Source of the DNA: Gammaproteobacteria bacterium
Lineage (GTDB): Bacteria > Pseudomonadota > Gammaproteobacteria > Burkholderiales > Gallionellaceae
Reading direction: 5' to 3'
Length of the DNA stretch: 64,000 nt
Assembly: GCA_018820925.1 (NCBI GenBank)
Contig: JAHJNJ010000036.1
Coordinates: 310,001 to 374,000, forward strand
Part shown: positions 1 through 9,930 of the stretch, one piece after another
How the letters are laid out: every line of letters begins with the position of its first letter
Position numbering within the stretch: position 1 is the first letter of the stretch
Position numbers and translations under genes: made by a program
The notes under the pieces: model-generated
What the model was told of the DNA's origin: nothing
Database searches by the model: none
The model's input: the letters and a program-made list of their open reading frames with translations, nothing else

Positions 1-543
1 GCCGCCAAGAAATTCATCCGCATCAAGAAAGTAGTGGAAGTAAAAGACGGCGACAAATGGGTGCGTTTCGAGCCGTATAACGGCTACAAATTGAACTTCA
101 CCATCAATTTTGCCCACCCGGTGTTTGCCAATACCAAACAGGATGTGACGGTGGATCTGGGCTCGCAGTCCTATATCAAGGAAGTGAGCCGTGCCCGCAC
201 CTTCGGTTTCATGCAGGAAGTCGAATATATGCGTTCACAGGGCCTGGCGCTGGGCGGCAGCCTGGATAACGCCATCGTGATGGACGAATACCGCGTGATC
301 AATCCGGACGGTCTGCGTTTTGAGGACGAATTCGTCAAACACAAGGTACTGGATGCCATCGGCGACCTGTACCTGCTCGGTCACCCGCTGATCGGTGCGT
401 TCTCCGGCCACAAATCCGGCCACGCCTTGAATAACGCGCTGTGCCGGGCTTTGCTGGCCGATGAAACGGCGTGGGAGTTCACCACATTCGAAAAGCCGGA
501 AGAAGCTCCCGACTTCCTGCGTTTGCAATTACAGGCGGCTTGA
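1..543 (+). CDS. lpxC: UDP-3-O-acyl-N-acetylglucosamine deacetylase LpxC, 3' part
   Basis: This is the C-terminal 180 residues or so of LpxC, the zinc hydrolase that performs the committed deacetylation step of lipid A synthesis in the cytoplasm. The reading frame is open from base 1, so the start lies outside the window. Visible family landmarks are the RARTFGF stretch, GGSLDNAIV, the HKVLDAIGD segment (zinc ligands H and D) and the catalytic/ligand motif [11 protein letters not shown] near the end. Position next to dciA, the M23 peptidase and secA is the usual betaproteobacterial order, with lpxC ending the division/cell-wall cluster. Identification is secure; only the 5' part is missing. 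Confidence 0.97.
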   Translation, partial: AAKKFIRIKKVVEVKDGDKWVRFEPYNGYKLNFTINFAHPVFANTKQDVTVDLGSQSYIKEVSRARTFGFMQEVEYMRSQGLALGGSLDNAIVMDEYRVINPDGLRFEDEFVKHKVLDAIGDLYLLGHPLIGAFSGHKSGHALNNALCRALLADETAWEFTTFEKPEEAPDFLRLQLQAA

Positions 544-556
544 TCGGGCGTCAGCG

Positions 557-748
557 ATGCTTATCCGCTTCGCCTTGCTGATCTCCCTGCTGCTGATTTC
601 CGCGTCCGCCGTCATGTTCCTGCTTACCCGGGATGCGCGATATTCGCGATTTGCCTGGCAAGTGGCGCGTTTCATTGTTTATGTGCTGCTGGTGTTCGGG
701 GTGTTGTATCTGTTGGAGCGTTTCGGGCTGGCAGCCTGGGTGCTGTGA
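557..748 (+). CDS. small two-helix membrane protein
   Basis: The gene begins at an ATG 13 bases after the lpxC stop and encodes 63 residues. The product has two hydrophobic segments (about residues 2-21 and 38-54) joined by a short Arg-rich loop (TRDARYSRFAWQVARF), so it is predicted to be an inner-membrane hairpin. I do not know its function. Close spacing on the same strand suggests co-transcription with lpxC. A longer frame opens inside lpxC, but the ATG at 557 gives a clean membrane protein with no overlap. Confidence 0.7.
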   Translation: MLIRFALLISLLLISASAVMFLLTRDARYSRFAWQVARFIVYVLLVFGVLYLLERFGLAAWVL

Positions 749-758
749 TTACAATGGG

Positions 759-1178
759 TTAGGGGCGTCTGCCCAGACGGTGCAATGCGGCTTTGAGCGG
801 GGAATCCGGCAGATTTTCGTCGAGTTTGTTCAGTGCATCCCGCGCCGCTTTTCCCAAGATGAGCGGTTTGTGGGGGACGACGGGCGGCGGGGCGTAGACT
901 TGCACCTTGATTTGAATTCCAGTAACCTCGCATCCCCTTGCTTGGAAAAGGGAAATTAATTCCGAGGTCATCTGGCGCAGTTTGGTGGCTACCGCGCCGT
1001 TGTTAGCTGCGATGACTACGGTTTGTTGATCCAGCTTCAAGACATGGCTGTTGTGTGCGAGGCCGGACGGAGTGATGGATTCAAAGTGCTGTTGCAAGGT
1101 TGTGAGTTGCTCAGCTTTTCTCGAAAGCTGTCGTAATTCTGTATTGGAGGCCAGGATGGCTTTTAGTCGGTGCGACAC
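759..1178 (-). CDS. dciA: DciA-like DUF721 protein
   Basis: This 139-residue protein belongs to the DUF721 family; DciA members are the ancestral loaders of the replicative helicase DnaB. The N-terminal half is helical, and the KH-like core is visible as DQQTVVIAANNGAVATKLRQM, which alternates strand and helix. The start is a GTG (SHRLKAI follows). It faces away from the M23 peptidase gene with only 36 bases between the starts, so their promoters must overlap. Convergence with the small membrane gene upstream leaves about 10 bases. Location between lpxC and secA is typical for betaproteobacteria. Family assignment is good; the specific DciA role is inferred. Confidence 0.8.
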   Translation of the reverse strand: MSHRLKAILASNTELRQLSRKAEQLTTLQQHFESITPSGLAHNSHVLKLDQQTVVIAANNGAVATKLRQMTSELISLFQARGCEVTGIQIKVQVYAPPPVVPHKPLILGKAARDALNKLDENLPDSPLKAALHRLGRRP

Positions 1179-1214
1179 GGTGGGTTCGGGGAGTGCGTCA
1201 TTTTAGGGGGTTGC

Positions 1215-2138
1215 ATGAATGTTATTCTAGTATCCAATCGGTTTGCAAAGGCTCGCAGTATTACACTGACCGGTGTGCATCTGGCATTGTTGGCATTGTT
1301 GGCCGCAGTATTGTTTGTCGGTGCGGTCGCCGCGGCGCAATACGCCATTGTACGTTTTCAGCCGGGGTTGATGAGTAACGAGATGCGTGCCTGGATGGCC
1401 AGTGCACAGCAGGATGAACAGCAAAAGCAGCAGGCTTACCTGCGCAAAAGCCTGGATACCCTGGCAATTCATCTGGGGCGGATGCAGGCCCAGGTATTGC
1501 GACTGGATGGTCTTGGAGCGCGTCTGGCCAAGCTGACCGGCATGAAACCGCAGGAGTTCTCGTTCGACAAGCCGCCCTCGCAGGGCGGACCCTACATGCC
1601 GGCCCCCTTGCAGCAGGAACTTTCACTGTCCGGCATGGAACAGCAAATGACAGAATTGAATGCGCTGCTGAGTGATCGCAGCGACAAGCTGGTGGCACTG
1701 GAAACCATGCTGATGCAGGACAAGATGAGCAAGAAATTGCTGCCTTCTGTAGCCCCGATCAAGGATGCCTGGTATTCCTCCAATTTCGGCTGGCGCATTG
1801 ATCCGTTTACCGGAAAGAATGCCATGCACGAAGGGGTGGACTACATGGTTCCGGAGGGCACACCTATCCACGCTTCGGCCGGCGGCATGGTGGTGTATGC
1901 GGATATGCATCCGCAGTATGGTAATATGGTTGAAATTGACCACGGCAATCAGGTGATTACGCGCTATGCGCATGCCTCCAGCCTGGAGGTCAAGGTTGGG
2001 CAGATGGTGCGGCGCGGGCAGGAAATCGCCATATCGGGCAGCACAGGCCGCTCTACCGGTCCGCACCTGCACTTTGAAGTAAGGTACAAAGGCATCGCCC
2101 AGAACCCGGTTCGCTTCCTGGAAAACGCCAGGAGTTGA
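1215..2138 (+). CDS. M23-family peptidoglycan endopeptidase, membrane-anchored
   Basis: The product has 307 residues with one N-terminal transmembrane anchor (about 16-42), a coiled-coil region (about 55-175) and a C-terminal LytM/M23 domain. The zinc site looks intact: HEGVD (first His and Asp) and HLHFEV (last His), with the YGNMVEIDHG strand in between. An intact site argues for an active cell-wall hydrolase rather than a degenerate LytM factor such as EnvC. The start chosen is the ATG at 1215; an upstream in-frame codon would push the frame into the dciA promoter region. A strong terminator follows, so it is probably transcribed alone. Known family role: cleaving peptide cross-links in the periplasm during growth or division. 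Confidence 0.9.
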   Translation: MNVILVSNRFAKARSITLTGVHLALLALLAAVLFVGAVAAAQYAIVRFQPGLMSNEMRAWMASAQQDEQQKQQAYLRKSLDTLAIHLGRMQAQVLRLDGLGARLAKLTGMKPQEFSFDKPPSQGGPYMPAPLQQELSLSGMEQQMTELNALLSDRSDKLVALETMLMQDKMSKKLLPSVAPIKDAWYSSNFGWRIDPFTGKNAMHEGVDYMVPEGTPIHASAGGMVVYADMHPQYGNMVEIDHGNQVITRYAHASSLEVKVGQMVRRGQEIAISGSTGRSTGPHLHFEVRYKGIAQNPVRFLENARS

Positions 2139-2155
2139 CCATACAGGTTTTGCAG

Positions 2156-2185
2156 AAGGGTGAGGTATGTGCCTCACCCTTTTTT
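2156..2185 (+). terminator. Rho-independent terminator after the M23 peptidase
   Basis: A perfect 10-bp stem (AAGGGTGAGG pairing with CCTCACCCTT) with a 6-base loop is followed by a T run. It separates the peptidase from secA and rules out a secA start upstream of about 2186. Confidence 0.9.
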
Positions 2186-2219
2186 ATTTGTTCGTAACAG
2201 AAGCAGAAGAAAATACAGC

Positions 2220-4934
2220 ATGATTTCCAAAATATTGAAGTCCGTGTTCGGCAGTCGTAACGACCGCTTGCTCAAACAGTATCGTCAGACCGTCACGCGC
2301 GTGAATGAACTGGAAGCCCGGACGGCGGCATTGTCGGACGATGAATTGCGCGCCAAAACGGCTGCATTCAAGCAACGCGTGCAACAGGGCGAGTCGCTGG
2401 ATGCGCTGTTGCCGGAAGCCTTCGCCGTGGTGCGCGAAGGCAGCAAACGCGCCTTGCAGATGCGCCACTTTGATGTGCAACTGATCGGCGGCATGGTGCT
2501 GCATTACGGCAAGATCGCCGAAATGCGCACCGGCGAAGGCAAGACGTTGATGGCGACTTTGCCCGCTTACCTGAATGCCTTGTCCGGCAAGGGCGTGCAC
2601 GTGGTGACCGTGAACGACTACCTGGCGGCGCGCGATGCCGAGTGGATGGGCAAGCTGTACAAATTCCTCGGCCTGAGCGTCGGCGTCATCCTGACCAGCA
2701 TGGAACACGCGGACAAGCAGGCGGCTTATGCTGCGGACATCACCTACGGTACCAACAACGAATTCGGCTTCGATTACCTGCGCGACAACATGGCGGCGAA
2801 CGCCGAGGACAGGTTCCAGCGCGGGCTTAACTTCTCGATCGTCGATGAAGTGGACTCCATCCTGATCGACGAGGCGCGTACCCCGCTCATCATCTCCGGC
2901 CAGGCGGAAGATAATCTCGATATTTATACGGCGATGGACAAGCTGGCGCCCAAGCTGACGCGCCAGGCCGACGAGAATGCGCCGGGCGATTACCATGTCG
3001 ACGAAAAGAACCACCAGATATTGCTGAGCGAAATCGGGCACGAGCATGCCGAGCGCTTGCTGGCCCAAGCCGGGATGTTGCCGGTCGGCGGCAGCCTGTA
3101 CGATCCGGCCAACATCACGCTGATCCATCATTTGTATGCTGCCTTGCGCGCGCATAACCTGTTCCTGCGCGACCAGCACTACGTGGTGCAAAACGGCGAA
3201 GTGGTGATCGTGGATGAATTCACCGGACGCCTGATGTCGGGACGGCGCTGGTCGGACGGTCTGCACCAGGCGGTGGAAGCCAAGGAAGGCGTGGCGATCC
3301 AGAAAGAGAACCAGACGCTGGCCTCGATCACCTTCCAGAATTACTTCCGCATGTACAACAAACTGTCCGGCATGACCGGAACGGCGGACACCGAAGCTTA
3401 CGAATTCCAGTCCATCTACAACCTGGAAACGGTCATTATTCCGCCGCATCGCCCGACCATCCGCAAGGACCTGATGGACAAGGTGTATCTCAGTACCGGC
3501 GAAAAATTCAGGGCAGTTATCGTGGATATCCGCGATTGCTACGAGCGCGGGCAACCGGTGCTGGTGGGCACGACTTCCATCGAGACATCTGAACTGCTTT
3601 CGGGAATGCTGGACAAGCAAAAGTTGCCGCACCAGGTATTGAATGCCAAGCAGCATGCGCGTGAGGCCGAGATCGTGGCGCAGGCGGGCAGCCCGAAAAT
3701 GATCACGATTGCCACGAATATGGCGGGACGCGGTACCGACATCGTGCTGGGCGGCAACGTCGAAAAACCCATCGAGCTGGTGCGCATGGACGACAGCCTG
3801 GATGCGGCAACCAAGGAACAGCGCATTGCACAACTGCGCGCCGAGTGGCAACCGATCCACGAGCAAGTCATCGCCAGCGGCGGCCTGCATATCATCGGCA
3901 CCGAGCGCCACGAGTCGCGGCGCGTGGACAACCAGTTGCGCGGCCGTTCCGGCCGCCAGGGCGATCCCGGTTCCAGCCGTTTCTACCTGTCGCTGGAAGA
4001 TCCGCTGTTGCGCATTTTCGCCTCCGACCGCGTGGCGGCGATCATGAACAAGTTCAAACTGCCGGAAGGCGAAGCCATCGAGCACACCTGGGTGACGCGT
4101 GCCATCGAAAATGCCCAGCGCAAAGTGGAAGCGCGCAACTTCGATATGCGCAAACAGATTCTGGAATACGACGATGTCGCCAACGACCAGCGCAAGGTGA
4201 TCTACCAGCAGCGTGCCGAATTACTGGAAAGCACGGATATTTCGGAAACGATCAGCGCAATGCGCGAGGGCGTGCTGTCCGATACGGTTGCCGAGCATAT
4301 CCCGCCCGGCAGCATGGAAGAACAATGGGATGCGCCAAGTCTGGAAAAAGCCTTGGCGATCGAGTTCCAACTGCATCTGCCGGTGGTGCAGTGGCTGGAG
4401 CAGGACAAGACACTGGATGAGAACGGTTTGCGCGCGCGCGTGGCTGAAACCGCACAACAGCAATATCAGGTCAAGGTCGACCAGGTTGGCGGCGAGGTGA
4501 TGCACGGCTATGAACGCATCGTCATGCTGCAAAGCCTGGACCAGCACTGGCGCGAGCATCTGGCGGCACTGGACCATTTGCGCCAGGGTATCCACCTGCG
4601 CGGCTATGCGCAGAAGAATCCCAAGCAGGAATACAAACGCGAAGCATTCGAACTGTTCTCCACCATGCTGGAAGCGATCAAGCGCGATGTGACGCTGACC
4701 CTGATGAATGTGCAGATCCGCAGCGAGGCGGATGTGGCAGCGGCGGAAGCCCCCCACGCGCCGGAAAATGTGCAGTATCATCACGCCGATTACGAGGAGG
4801 CACTGGCATCCTCAGACCAGCAGGCTGCCGAGCACAAACCTTATGTTCGTGGCAGCGAAAAAGTGGGGCGCAACGATCCCTGTCCGTGCGGTTCGGGAAA
4901 AAAATATAAACAATGCCATGGCAGATTGAACTGA
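2220..4934 (+). CDS. secA: Preprotein translocase ATPase SecA
   Basis: SecA is the motor that drives unfolded preproteins through SecYEG using ATP. The 904-residue length fits the family. Seen in order: Walker A-type [11 protein letters not shown], the [17 protein letters not shown]-box region, [20 protein letters not shown] and the [13 protein letters not shown] helicase motifs, and the C-terminal zinc tail [14 protein letters not shown] that binds SecB. The ATG at 2220 lies after the upstream terminator and gives the canonical N-terminus ([13 protein letters not shown]). A longer in-frame start at 2160 falls inside that terminator and is rejected. secA is followed closely by a cNMP-domain gene and argJ, a common betaproteobacterial order. 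Confidence 0.98.
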   Translation: MISKILKSVFGSRNDRLLKQYRQTVTRVNELEARTAALSDDELRAKTAAFKQRVQQGESLDALLPEAFAVVREGSKRALQMRHFDVQLIGGMVLHYGKIAEMRTGEGKTLMATLPAYLNALSGKGVHVVTVNDYLAARDAEWMGKLYKFLGLSVGVILTSMEHADKQAAYAADITYGTNNEFGFDYLRDNMAANAEDRFQRGLNFSIVDEVDSILIDEARTPLIISGQAEDNLDIYTAMDKLAPKLTRQADENAPGDYHVDEKNHQILLSEIGHEHAERLLAQAGMLPVGGSLYDPANITLIHHLYAALRAHNLFLRDQHYVVQNGEVVIVDEFTGRLMSGRRWSDGLHQAVEAKEGVAIQKENQTLASITFQNYFRMYNKLSGMTGTADTEAYEFQSIYNLETVIIPPHRPTIRKDLMDKVYLSTGEKFRAVIVDIRDCYERGQPVLVGTTSIETSELLSGMLDKQKLPHQVLNAKQHAREAEIVAQAGSPKMITIATNMAGRGTDIVLGGNVEKPIELVRMDDSLDAATKEQRIAQLRAEWQPIHEQVIASGGLHIIGTERHESRRVDNQLRGRSGRQGDPGSSRFYLSLEDPLLRIFASDRVAAIMNKFKLPEGEAIEHTWVTRAIENAQRKVEARNFDMRKQILEYDDVANDQRKVIYQQRAELLESTDISETISAMREGVLSDTVAEHIPPGSMEEQWDAPSLEKALAIEFQLHLPVVQWLEQDKTLDENGLRARVAETAQQQYQVKVDQVGGEVMHGYERIVMLQSLDQHWREHLAALDHLRQGIHLRGYAQKNPKQEYKREAFELFSTMLEAIKRDVTLTLMNVQIRSEADVAAAEAPHAPENVQYHHADYEEALASSDQQAAEHKPYVRGSEKVGRNDPCPCGSGKKYKQCHGRLN

Positions 4935-4960
4935 TGCAACCAACTTCAGGGGAGACAAAA

Positions 4961-5458
4961 ATGACAAAAGAAGACTTGATCATGCAAACCTTGCACAACT
5001 CCACGCTGACGGAGGAGTTGCGCGATTCCGAGATCGATCAACTGGCAAGCCTGATTACCGTGCGCGACTACAAGGCGGGGGAATACCTGCTGAAGCCCGG
5101 TGATGCGGTGCTGAAGGACGCGCTGCTGATTCTGGGCAGCGGCGACGTGGAAGCGACCGCCAACACGGGCGGTGAGGAAATGACGCTGCATATGCTGCAG
5201 CCCGGTGACCTGGCCGGAATCATCGGTTTTGTGGGTGGTAATGTGATGCAAATCAGTGCGGTCACCCAGGCAAAGACAGACAGCAAAGTGCTGGTGCTGG
5301 AGCGTTCCAAGTTCGAGTCGCTGATCAACTCCAACCCGGCCATCGTGTATTACGTGATGCGCGGCATCGTGCGCTATGTGCATGGCATCGTGCGCCGCAT
5401 GAACACCCAGTCGGTTGAAATGAGCAACTATATCTACAAAACCAAAGGCCGTTTCTGA
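4961..5458 (+). CDS. cyclic nucleotide-binding-domain protein
   Basis: This 165-residue protein consists almost entirely of a Crp-type cyclic nucleotide-binding beta barrel (residues about 25-140: YKAGEYLLKPGD, LHMLQPGDLAGIIGFVGG) and a short helical tail. It has no helix-turn-helix, so it is not a Crp-like DNA binder by itself. The phosphate-binding cassette is not canonical (no clear GE...R pattern), so ligand binding is doubtful. The start at 4961 has a good GGGGAG Shine-Dalgarno sequence. It sits between secA and argJ, 26 bases after secA, probably in the same transcript. Function is unknown. Confidence 0.75.
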   Translation: MTKEDLIMQTLHNSTLTEELRDSEIDQLASLITVRDYKAGEYLLKPGDAVLKDALLILGSGDVEATANTGGEEMTLHMLQPGDLAGIIGFVGGNVMQISAVTQAKTDSKVLVLERSKFESLINSNPAIVYYVMRGIVRYVHGIVRRMNTQSVEMSNYIYKTKGRF

Positions 5459-5468
5459 AGGAAATTAG

Positions 5469-6686
5469 ATGCCGGTGAATTTATCCACGCCCGTCGCGGC
5501 ACAACTGTTGCCCGTTGCGGGCGTTTCTTTGGGTATCGCGGAAGCGGGCATCAAATATCCCGATCGCAAGGATTTGCTGGTCATCAGACTGGATGAGGGC
5601 ACGACCGTTGCGGGCGTATTCACAACCAACCGCTTTTGCGCAGCCCCTGTAACTCTGGCACGCGAACACCTTGCGGCGAGCAAAGGCATCCGCGCTTTGG
5701 TGGTGAATACCGGCAACGCCAATGCAGGAACCGGCGAGCAGGGCATGAATGCAGCACGCACCACTTGTGCCGAATTGGCGAAGCTGCTGGGGTGCGCGCC
5801 AGAGCAGGTGCTGCCTTACTCCACCGGCGTCATCATGGAGCCGCTGCCGGTCGGGAAAATCGTCGCCGGTATGCCGCACGCCATTGCCGACCTCAAGGCG
5901 GATAACTGGTTCGATGCCGCCCACGCCATCATGACCACCGATATCGTTGCCAAGGCTGTATCGAGGCAAGTGCAAATCGGCGGCAAGACCGTTACCGTTA
6001 CCGGCATGTCCAAAGGTTCCGGCATGATCCATCCCAACATGGCCACCATGCTGGGTTACATCGCCACCGATGCGGCCATCCCGCAACCGCTGTTGCAGCA
6101 GATGGTGAGCGAAGCTGCCAACCGCTCGTTCAACTGCATCACCGTGGATGGCGACACTTCCACCAACGATGCGCTCATGCTGATTGCTACCGGCAGGAGT
6201 GGCGCCGTCATCGATGCTGCGAGCCGTGTCGCCATGCAGGCCGTGATCACCGAAGTTGCAACCCTGCTGGCGCAAGCCATCGTGCGCGATGGCGAAGGTG
6301 CAACCAAGTTCATCACCATTCAGGTCGAAGGCGGCAAGGATGAAACCGAGTGCAAAATGATCGGTTATGCCATCGCGCATTCTCCTCTGGTTAAAACCGC
6401 CTTCTTCGCCTCCGATCCCAACCTCGGGCGTATTCTGGCTGCGATTGGTTATGCCGGTGTTACAGACCTCGACGTTGATGTGCTCAAGCTGTATCTGGAC
6501 GATGTGCTGGTGGCAGAGAGCGGCGGACGTGCTGCGAGCTACCGGGAAGAAGACGGACAGCGCGTGATGCAGCAGAACGACATTACCGTCCGCGTCGTAC
6601 TGAATCGCGGTGCTGTGAATGCCACCCTCTGGACGTGCGACTTTTCTTACGATTACGTGAAAATCAACGCCAGTTACAGAAGTTGA
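5469..6686 (+). CDS. argJ: Bifunctional glutamate N-acetyltransferase / N-acetylglutamate synthase ArgJ
   Basis: ArgJ recycles the acetyl group between N-acetylornithine and glutamate in arginine synthesis and, in bifunctional forms, also uses acetyl-CoA. The 405-residue precursor shows the autoprocessing site [12 protein letters not shown], where cleavage before the Thr of ATML makes alpha and beta chains and that Thr becomes the nucleophile. Further family motifs are [14 protein letters not shown] at the N-side and [16 protein letters not shown] at the C-terminus. The start codon follows AAGGAAATTAG, a usable ribosome site, 10 bases after the previous gene. Confidence 0.97.
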   Translation: MPVNLSTPVAAQLLPVAGVSLGIAEAGIKYPDRKDLLVIRLDEGTTVAGVFTTNRFCAAPVTLAREHLAASKGIRALVVNTGNANAGTGEQGMNAARTTCAELAKLLGCAPEQVLPYSTGVIMEPLPVGKIVAGMPHAIADLKADNWFDAAHAIMTTDIVAKAVSRQVQIGGKTVTVTGMSKGSGMIHPNMATMLGYIATDAAIPQPLLQQMVSEAANRSFNCITVDGDTSTNDALMLIATGRSGAVIDAASRVAMQAVITEVATLLAQAIVRDGEGATKFITIQVEGGKDETECKMIGYAIAHSPLVKTAFFASDPNLGRILAAIGYAGVTDLDVDVLKLYLDDVLVAESGGRAASYREEDGQRVMQQNDITVRVVLNRGAVNATLWTCDFSYDYVKINASYRS

Positions 6687-6722
6687 TTTCAACTCCCGTG
6701 CGGGAGAGGATGAAAAGGTGTT

Positions 6723-7580
6723 ATGGATAAGTTGGACAAATTTCTTGCCCGCGCCGAAGGCATACTCTCCCGCCTGGAAAATATCCTGCCTGGAGCACAA
6801 CTGCCAGCGCCAGACTGGAAATCAGCCGCCGCCTTCCGCTGGGATCACCAGCAACGCACGCTGCATCCCGTTCCCAACTTCCAGCGCATCGCGCTCACCG
6901 ACTTGCTCGGGATTGACGACCAGAAGCAGCGTGTCCGGCAGAACACCCTGCAATTCGTGCGCGGCGGTACGGCAAACAACGTGCTGCTTTCCGGCGCGCG
7001 CGGCACGGGCAAGTCGTCGCTGGTGAAAGCGCTGTTGAACGAATACGCCGGACAAGGCCTGCGCGTGATCCAGATCGACAAGCAGGGTTTGATCGATTTG
7101 TCGCACATCGTCGGCCTGGTGCAGGGGCGCGACGAGCGCTTCATCCTGTATTGCGACGATCTCTCCTTCAATGCTGACGAGCCCGGCTACCAATCGCTCA
7201 AGGCCGCGCTGGATGGCGATCTGGTGGCGTTTTCCGATAACCTGCTCATTTATGCGACTTCCAACCGCCGTCATCTGATGCCGCAATCCATGCAGGACAA
7301 TCTCGCCACCCAATACGTCGGCGATGAAGTGCATCCGGCGGAAAGCGTGGAAGAGAAAGTGTCATTATCCGAGCGCTTCGGTTTGTGGATTTCGTTTTAT
7401 CCGTTCACGCAGGATGAATATCTGGCAATAGCTGTGCACTGGCTGGCGCATCATGGCTGGAAACAGGGAATGACGGATGAAGTGCGCACTGCGGCTTTGC
7501 AGTGGTCGCTGATGAGAGGATCCAGAAGTGGCCGGGTGGCGGGGCAGTTTGCAAGGGATTGGTGCGGAAGGAATTCGTAG
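6723..7580 (+). CDS. DUF815-family AAA ATPase
   Basis: A 285-residue ATPase of the DUF815 family. The Walker A motif GARGTGKSSLVKA lies near residues 92-104, and a Walker B-like strand FILYCDDLSF is near 140. The YATSNRRHLMP segment is typical of the family. The biological role of the family is not established. It is 36 bases downstream of argJ and preceded by AAAAGG at the right distance; a small CTCCCG/CGGGAG hairpin without a T-run lies between the two. The same order (argJ, DUF815, Nudix) recurs in betaproteobacteria. Confidence 0.85.
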   Translation: MDKLDKFLARAEGILSRLENILPGAQLPAPDWKSAAAFRWDHQQRTLHPVPNFQRIALTDLLGIDDQKQRVRQNTLQFVRGGTANNVLLSGARGTGKSSLVKALLNEYAGQGLRVIQIDKQGLIDLSHIVGLVQGRDERFILYCDDLSFNADEPGYQSLKAALDGDLVAFSDNLLIYATSNRRHLMPQSMQDNLATQYVGDEVHPAESVEEKVSLSERFGLWISFYPFTQDEYLAIAVHWLAHHGWKQGMTDEVRTAALQWSLMRGSRSGRVAGQFARDWCGRNS

Positions 7581-7626
7581 TGGGGTTGCCCATTCCGGAT
7601 GAAGTTGATTTTGCGAGGAAGATACG

Positions 7627-7950
7627 ATGAAGAAAATAGTCTTGACGCTGATAGCGATTGCCATGCTGGCAAGTATTACGATGAATGCGAATGCCTCCGT
7701 AACGGTAAAGGATGCTCCCTCATGTGCCGAATGGAACCCAAACAAAGCAACGCATAGAATATGGATAGAAGCTTTTTTATCCGGAATTGCGATTGAGAGG
7801 AACGATGATTTTCTAGATAAAAACAGCCTCATGAAAATCATTCAGTGGGTAAACAACTATTGCAAAGCCAATCCCAAGGGGGAGGTGACCGTGGCGGGGG
7901 TTCAATTTTCGTTGGAGTTTACGACGCTACATCAATCTGCTCTCCATTAA
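7627..7950 (+). CDS. small secreted protein of unknown function
   Basis: The 107-residue product has a clear Sec signal peptide (KKIVLTLIAIAMLASITMNANA, cleavage near residue 23) and a short mature domain with two cysteines (SCAEWN and NNYCKANP) that could form one disulfide. The spacing of Cys, Trp and the YC..NP motif resembles small periplasmic HdeA/Rap1a-like helical proteins, but I cannot assign a family. Base composition is visibly AT-richer than argJ, the DUF815 gene and the Nudix gene around it, which hints at later acquisition. A GAGGAAG ribosome site precedes the ATG. Confidence 0.65.
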   Translation: MKKIVLTLIAIAMLASITMNANASVTVKDAPSCAEWNPNKATHRIWIEAFLSGIAIERNDDFLDKNSLMKIIQWVNNYCKANPKGEVTVAGVQFSLEFTTLHQSALH

Positions 7951-7989
7951 CTGGAAAAGCCCGGGCGGACGGACGAGGATGATGTTCCA

Positions 7990-8946
7990 TTGAATAAACC
8001 AACTGAAGAAGCAAAAATCCTCGAAGTTTCCGCCGCCGTCCTTCAGCGTTCGGATGGGACCTTCCTCCTTGCCCAACGCCCGCCCGATAAAATATGGGCA
8101 GGCTACTGGGAGTTTCCCGGCGGCAAGATCGAGCCGGGCGAGACGCCGTACCATGCGCTGGTGCGCGAACTGCGCGAGGAGCTCGGCATCACCGTTCAGA
8201 CCGCCTATCCCTGGCTTAGCCGCGTGTTCGCCTATCCGCATGCCACCGTGCGCCTCAATTTTTTCCGTGTGACGGAATGGTCAGGTGAGCTGCACCCGCA
8301 TGAAGGACAGCAATTCTCCTGGCAAAATTCTGCGCGCGTAGTCGTCGATCCCATTCTCCCCGCCAATGCTCCCATCCTGCGCGCACTGGAATTGCCCTTT
8401 CTTTACGCCATCAGCAATGCTGCCGAGCTGGGAGTTGAATTGTTCCTGAAGCGGCTGGAAGCAAGGCTGGAGATGGGCCTGCGGCTGATTCAGTTGCGCG
8501 AAAAAGACCTGCCGCGCAACGAATTGCGCGCACTGGCGCAGCAGGTCACAACGATGGCTCACGCGCATGGAGCAAAAGTGTTGCTCAATAGCGATGTGGC
8601 ATTGGTTCAGGAGGTGAGTGCGGACGGCGTGCAATTGGCTTCGGTGCAACTCGCGGAGCTGCGGCAGCGTCCCGCGGTGGATTGGTGTGCAGCTTCCTGC
8701 CATTCTGCGGAGGAGTTGCGCCGGGCTGAAGCTTTGGGGTGCGACTTTGCATTATTGAGTCCGGTACTGCCGACCCAATCCCATCCGGGTGCGCCGCATC
8801 TGGGTTGGGACAATTTTGCGGCCGTTGCGGCGGGCTCGACTATTCCGGTGTATGCCCTGGGTGGTTTGAAACACGATGATTTGCAGACCGCCTGGCAACA
8901 CGGTGCGCACGGTATTGCCTTGCTGCGTCAGGCCTGGGTTCCCTGA
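7990..8946 (+). CDS. Nudix hydrolase fused to a ThiE-like domain (MutT-TMP synthase fusion)
   Basis: Residues 10-130 form a MutT-type Nudix domain with a complete Nudix box (GGKIEPG...RELREELG), predicted to hydrolyse oxidised nucleotides such as 8-oxo-dGTP. Residues 140-318 form a TIM-barrel domain resembling thiamine-phosphate synthase ([20 protein letters not shown]-like strand, ALGGL near the end). This fusion is known in beta- and gammaproteobacteria, and the second domain's activity is uncertain. The start appears to be TTG at 7990, because the two nearby ATGs are in another frame and hit a stop at once. The 3' end overlaps the convergent yacG gene by 19 bases. Confidence 0.88.
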   Translation: MNKPTEEAKILEVSAAVLQRSDGTFLLAQRPPDKIWAGYWEFPGGKIEPGETPYHALVRELREELGITVQTAYPWLSRVFAYPHATVRLNFFRVTEWSGELHPHEGQQFSWQNSARVVVDPILPANAPILRALELPFLYAISNAAELGVELFLKRLEARLEMGLRLIQLREKDLPRNELRALAQQVTTMAHAHGAKVLLNSDVALVQEVSADGVQLASVQLAELRQRPAVDWCAASCHSAEELRRAEALGCDFALLSPVLPTQSHPGAPHLGWDNFAAVAAGSTIPVYALGGLKHDDLQTAWQHGAHGIALLRQAWVP

Positions 8947-9113
8947 TCGCCCGAATCACGTTCGCGTTGTTCGACGCGATATTCCTCGTTTGCCCATTTC
9001 CCCAGATCGATGAGTTTGCAGCGTTCGCTGCAGAACGGGCGAAAGCGGTTGTTGGTGTCCCATACATGTTCCTTGCCACAAGTCGGGCAATTGACGACGG
9101 GGGCTTTGCTCAT
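8928..9113 (-). CDS. yacG: DNA gyrase inhibitor YacG
   Basis: YacG is a 61-residue zinc protein that binds GyrB and inhibits gyrase. The four zinc cysteines are visible as CPTCGK and [14 protein letters not shown]. The ATG at 9113 overlaps the zapD stop (ATGA), so the two are translationally coupled. Its end overlaps the Nudix gene on the other strand tail to tail. Confidence 0.93.
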   Translation of the reverse strand: MSKAPVVNCPTCGKEHVWDTNNRFRPFCSERCKLIDLGKWANEEYRVEQRERDSGDQGTQA

Positions 9114-9868
9114 TGCAGCGAACAGAAGATGAGGTCGAAGGCAACATCCTGATCGTAGAGCGAGGTTTTGGCCGTGTACTTGGCCTCGACGAAACGGATG
9201 TTGAGGGCATATTTGTTGGCGCTGATTTCGGGAATGCAGGGCTGTTCGGCTTTTAGAGTGATTCGCAACATCTGTGCCACGCGGCCGCCCTGCATTTGTT
9301 GGAAACTGCCGTGGAAGGCGGTGAAATGATGAACCTTGCCGCTTTCGCGCAGCAGTTTGAGCAGGATGGTGATGCCGTCGCGCAAAGGCAGCATGGGGCC
9401 GAGCCAGGCATCCAGACTCTGGCGGCGATGTTCCGCACTCTGGTGTTGCCAGTAGTGATAGGAGGGGAGGTCGAATTCGCATACGCCGCCGGGGATGCAC
9501 GCGCGCTGCTTGATGGCCATCAGCCATTCGTCGTCGCGCAAATGCTGGCCGATCTTGCCGCTCATTTGCTTCAGGCCGGTGCAGGCGTTTTCGATATCGC
9601 CGAGCAGGGTATCCAGTGCTTCTTCCAGTATTTCCGGGTTGTCATGCAGCGCGTTCAGCGCTTTCTTCTGCCGATCCAGTTCCAGGAGGAGGTCTGCTTT
9701 GAGGTCGGCGCGGCAGGCGACTTCGAGTATCTCGAACAGCACACCCAAGGCGGCATGATGGTCGGGACTCTCGTCGCTGTCGATGAAACGGCCGATGCGG
9801 AAGAAGAGATCCTCCAGCCGTAGCATGGTTCGCACACGTTCATTGAGAGGAAACTCGTAGCTGATCAC
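9110..9868 (-). CDS. zapD: Cell division protein ZapD
   Basis: ZapD (YacF) cross-links FtsZ filaments at the division ring. The family N-terminus [20 protein letters not shown] is clear, and the body carries the usual helical then beta-strand layout ending near [10 protein letters not shown] place the start at a GTG at 9868 because homologues begin at this point, giving 252 residues. A TTG at 9934 that overlaps the coaE stop (TTGA) would add 22 residues and cannot be excluded. It lies between coaE and yacG, as in many proteobacteria. Confidence 0.9.
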   Translation of the reverse strand: MISYEFPLNERVRTMLRLEDLFFRIGRFIDSDESPDHHAALGVLFEILEVACRADLKADLLLELDRQKKALNALHDNPEILEEALDTLLGDIENACTGLKQMSGKIGQHLRDDEWLMAIKQRACIPGGVCEFDLPSYHYWQHQSAEHRRQSLDAWLGPMLPLRDGITILLKLLRESGKVHHFTAFHGSFQQMQGGRVAQMLRITLKAEQPCIPEISANKYALNIRFVEAKYTAKTSLYDQDVAFDLIFCSLQ

Positions 9869-9930
9869 TTTCGCCTGGCAGGGACTGGGGTTGAATTGAT
9901 TGCTAACGATATAGGCAGAGCCGCGTATCG

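Noticed and set aside
2184-4085. 633-codon open frame opposite secA
   Set aside because: It is antisense to a certain secA, has His/Gln/Arg-rich composition typical of shadow frames in GC-rich DNA, and shows no motif.
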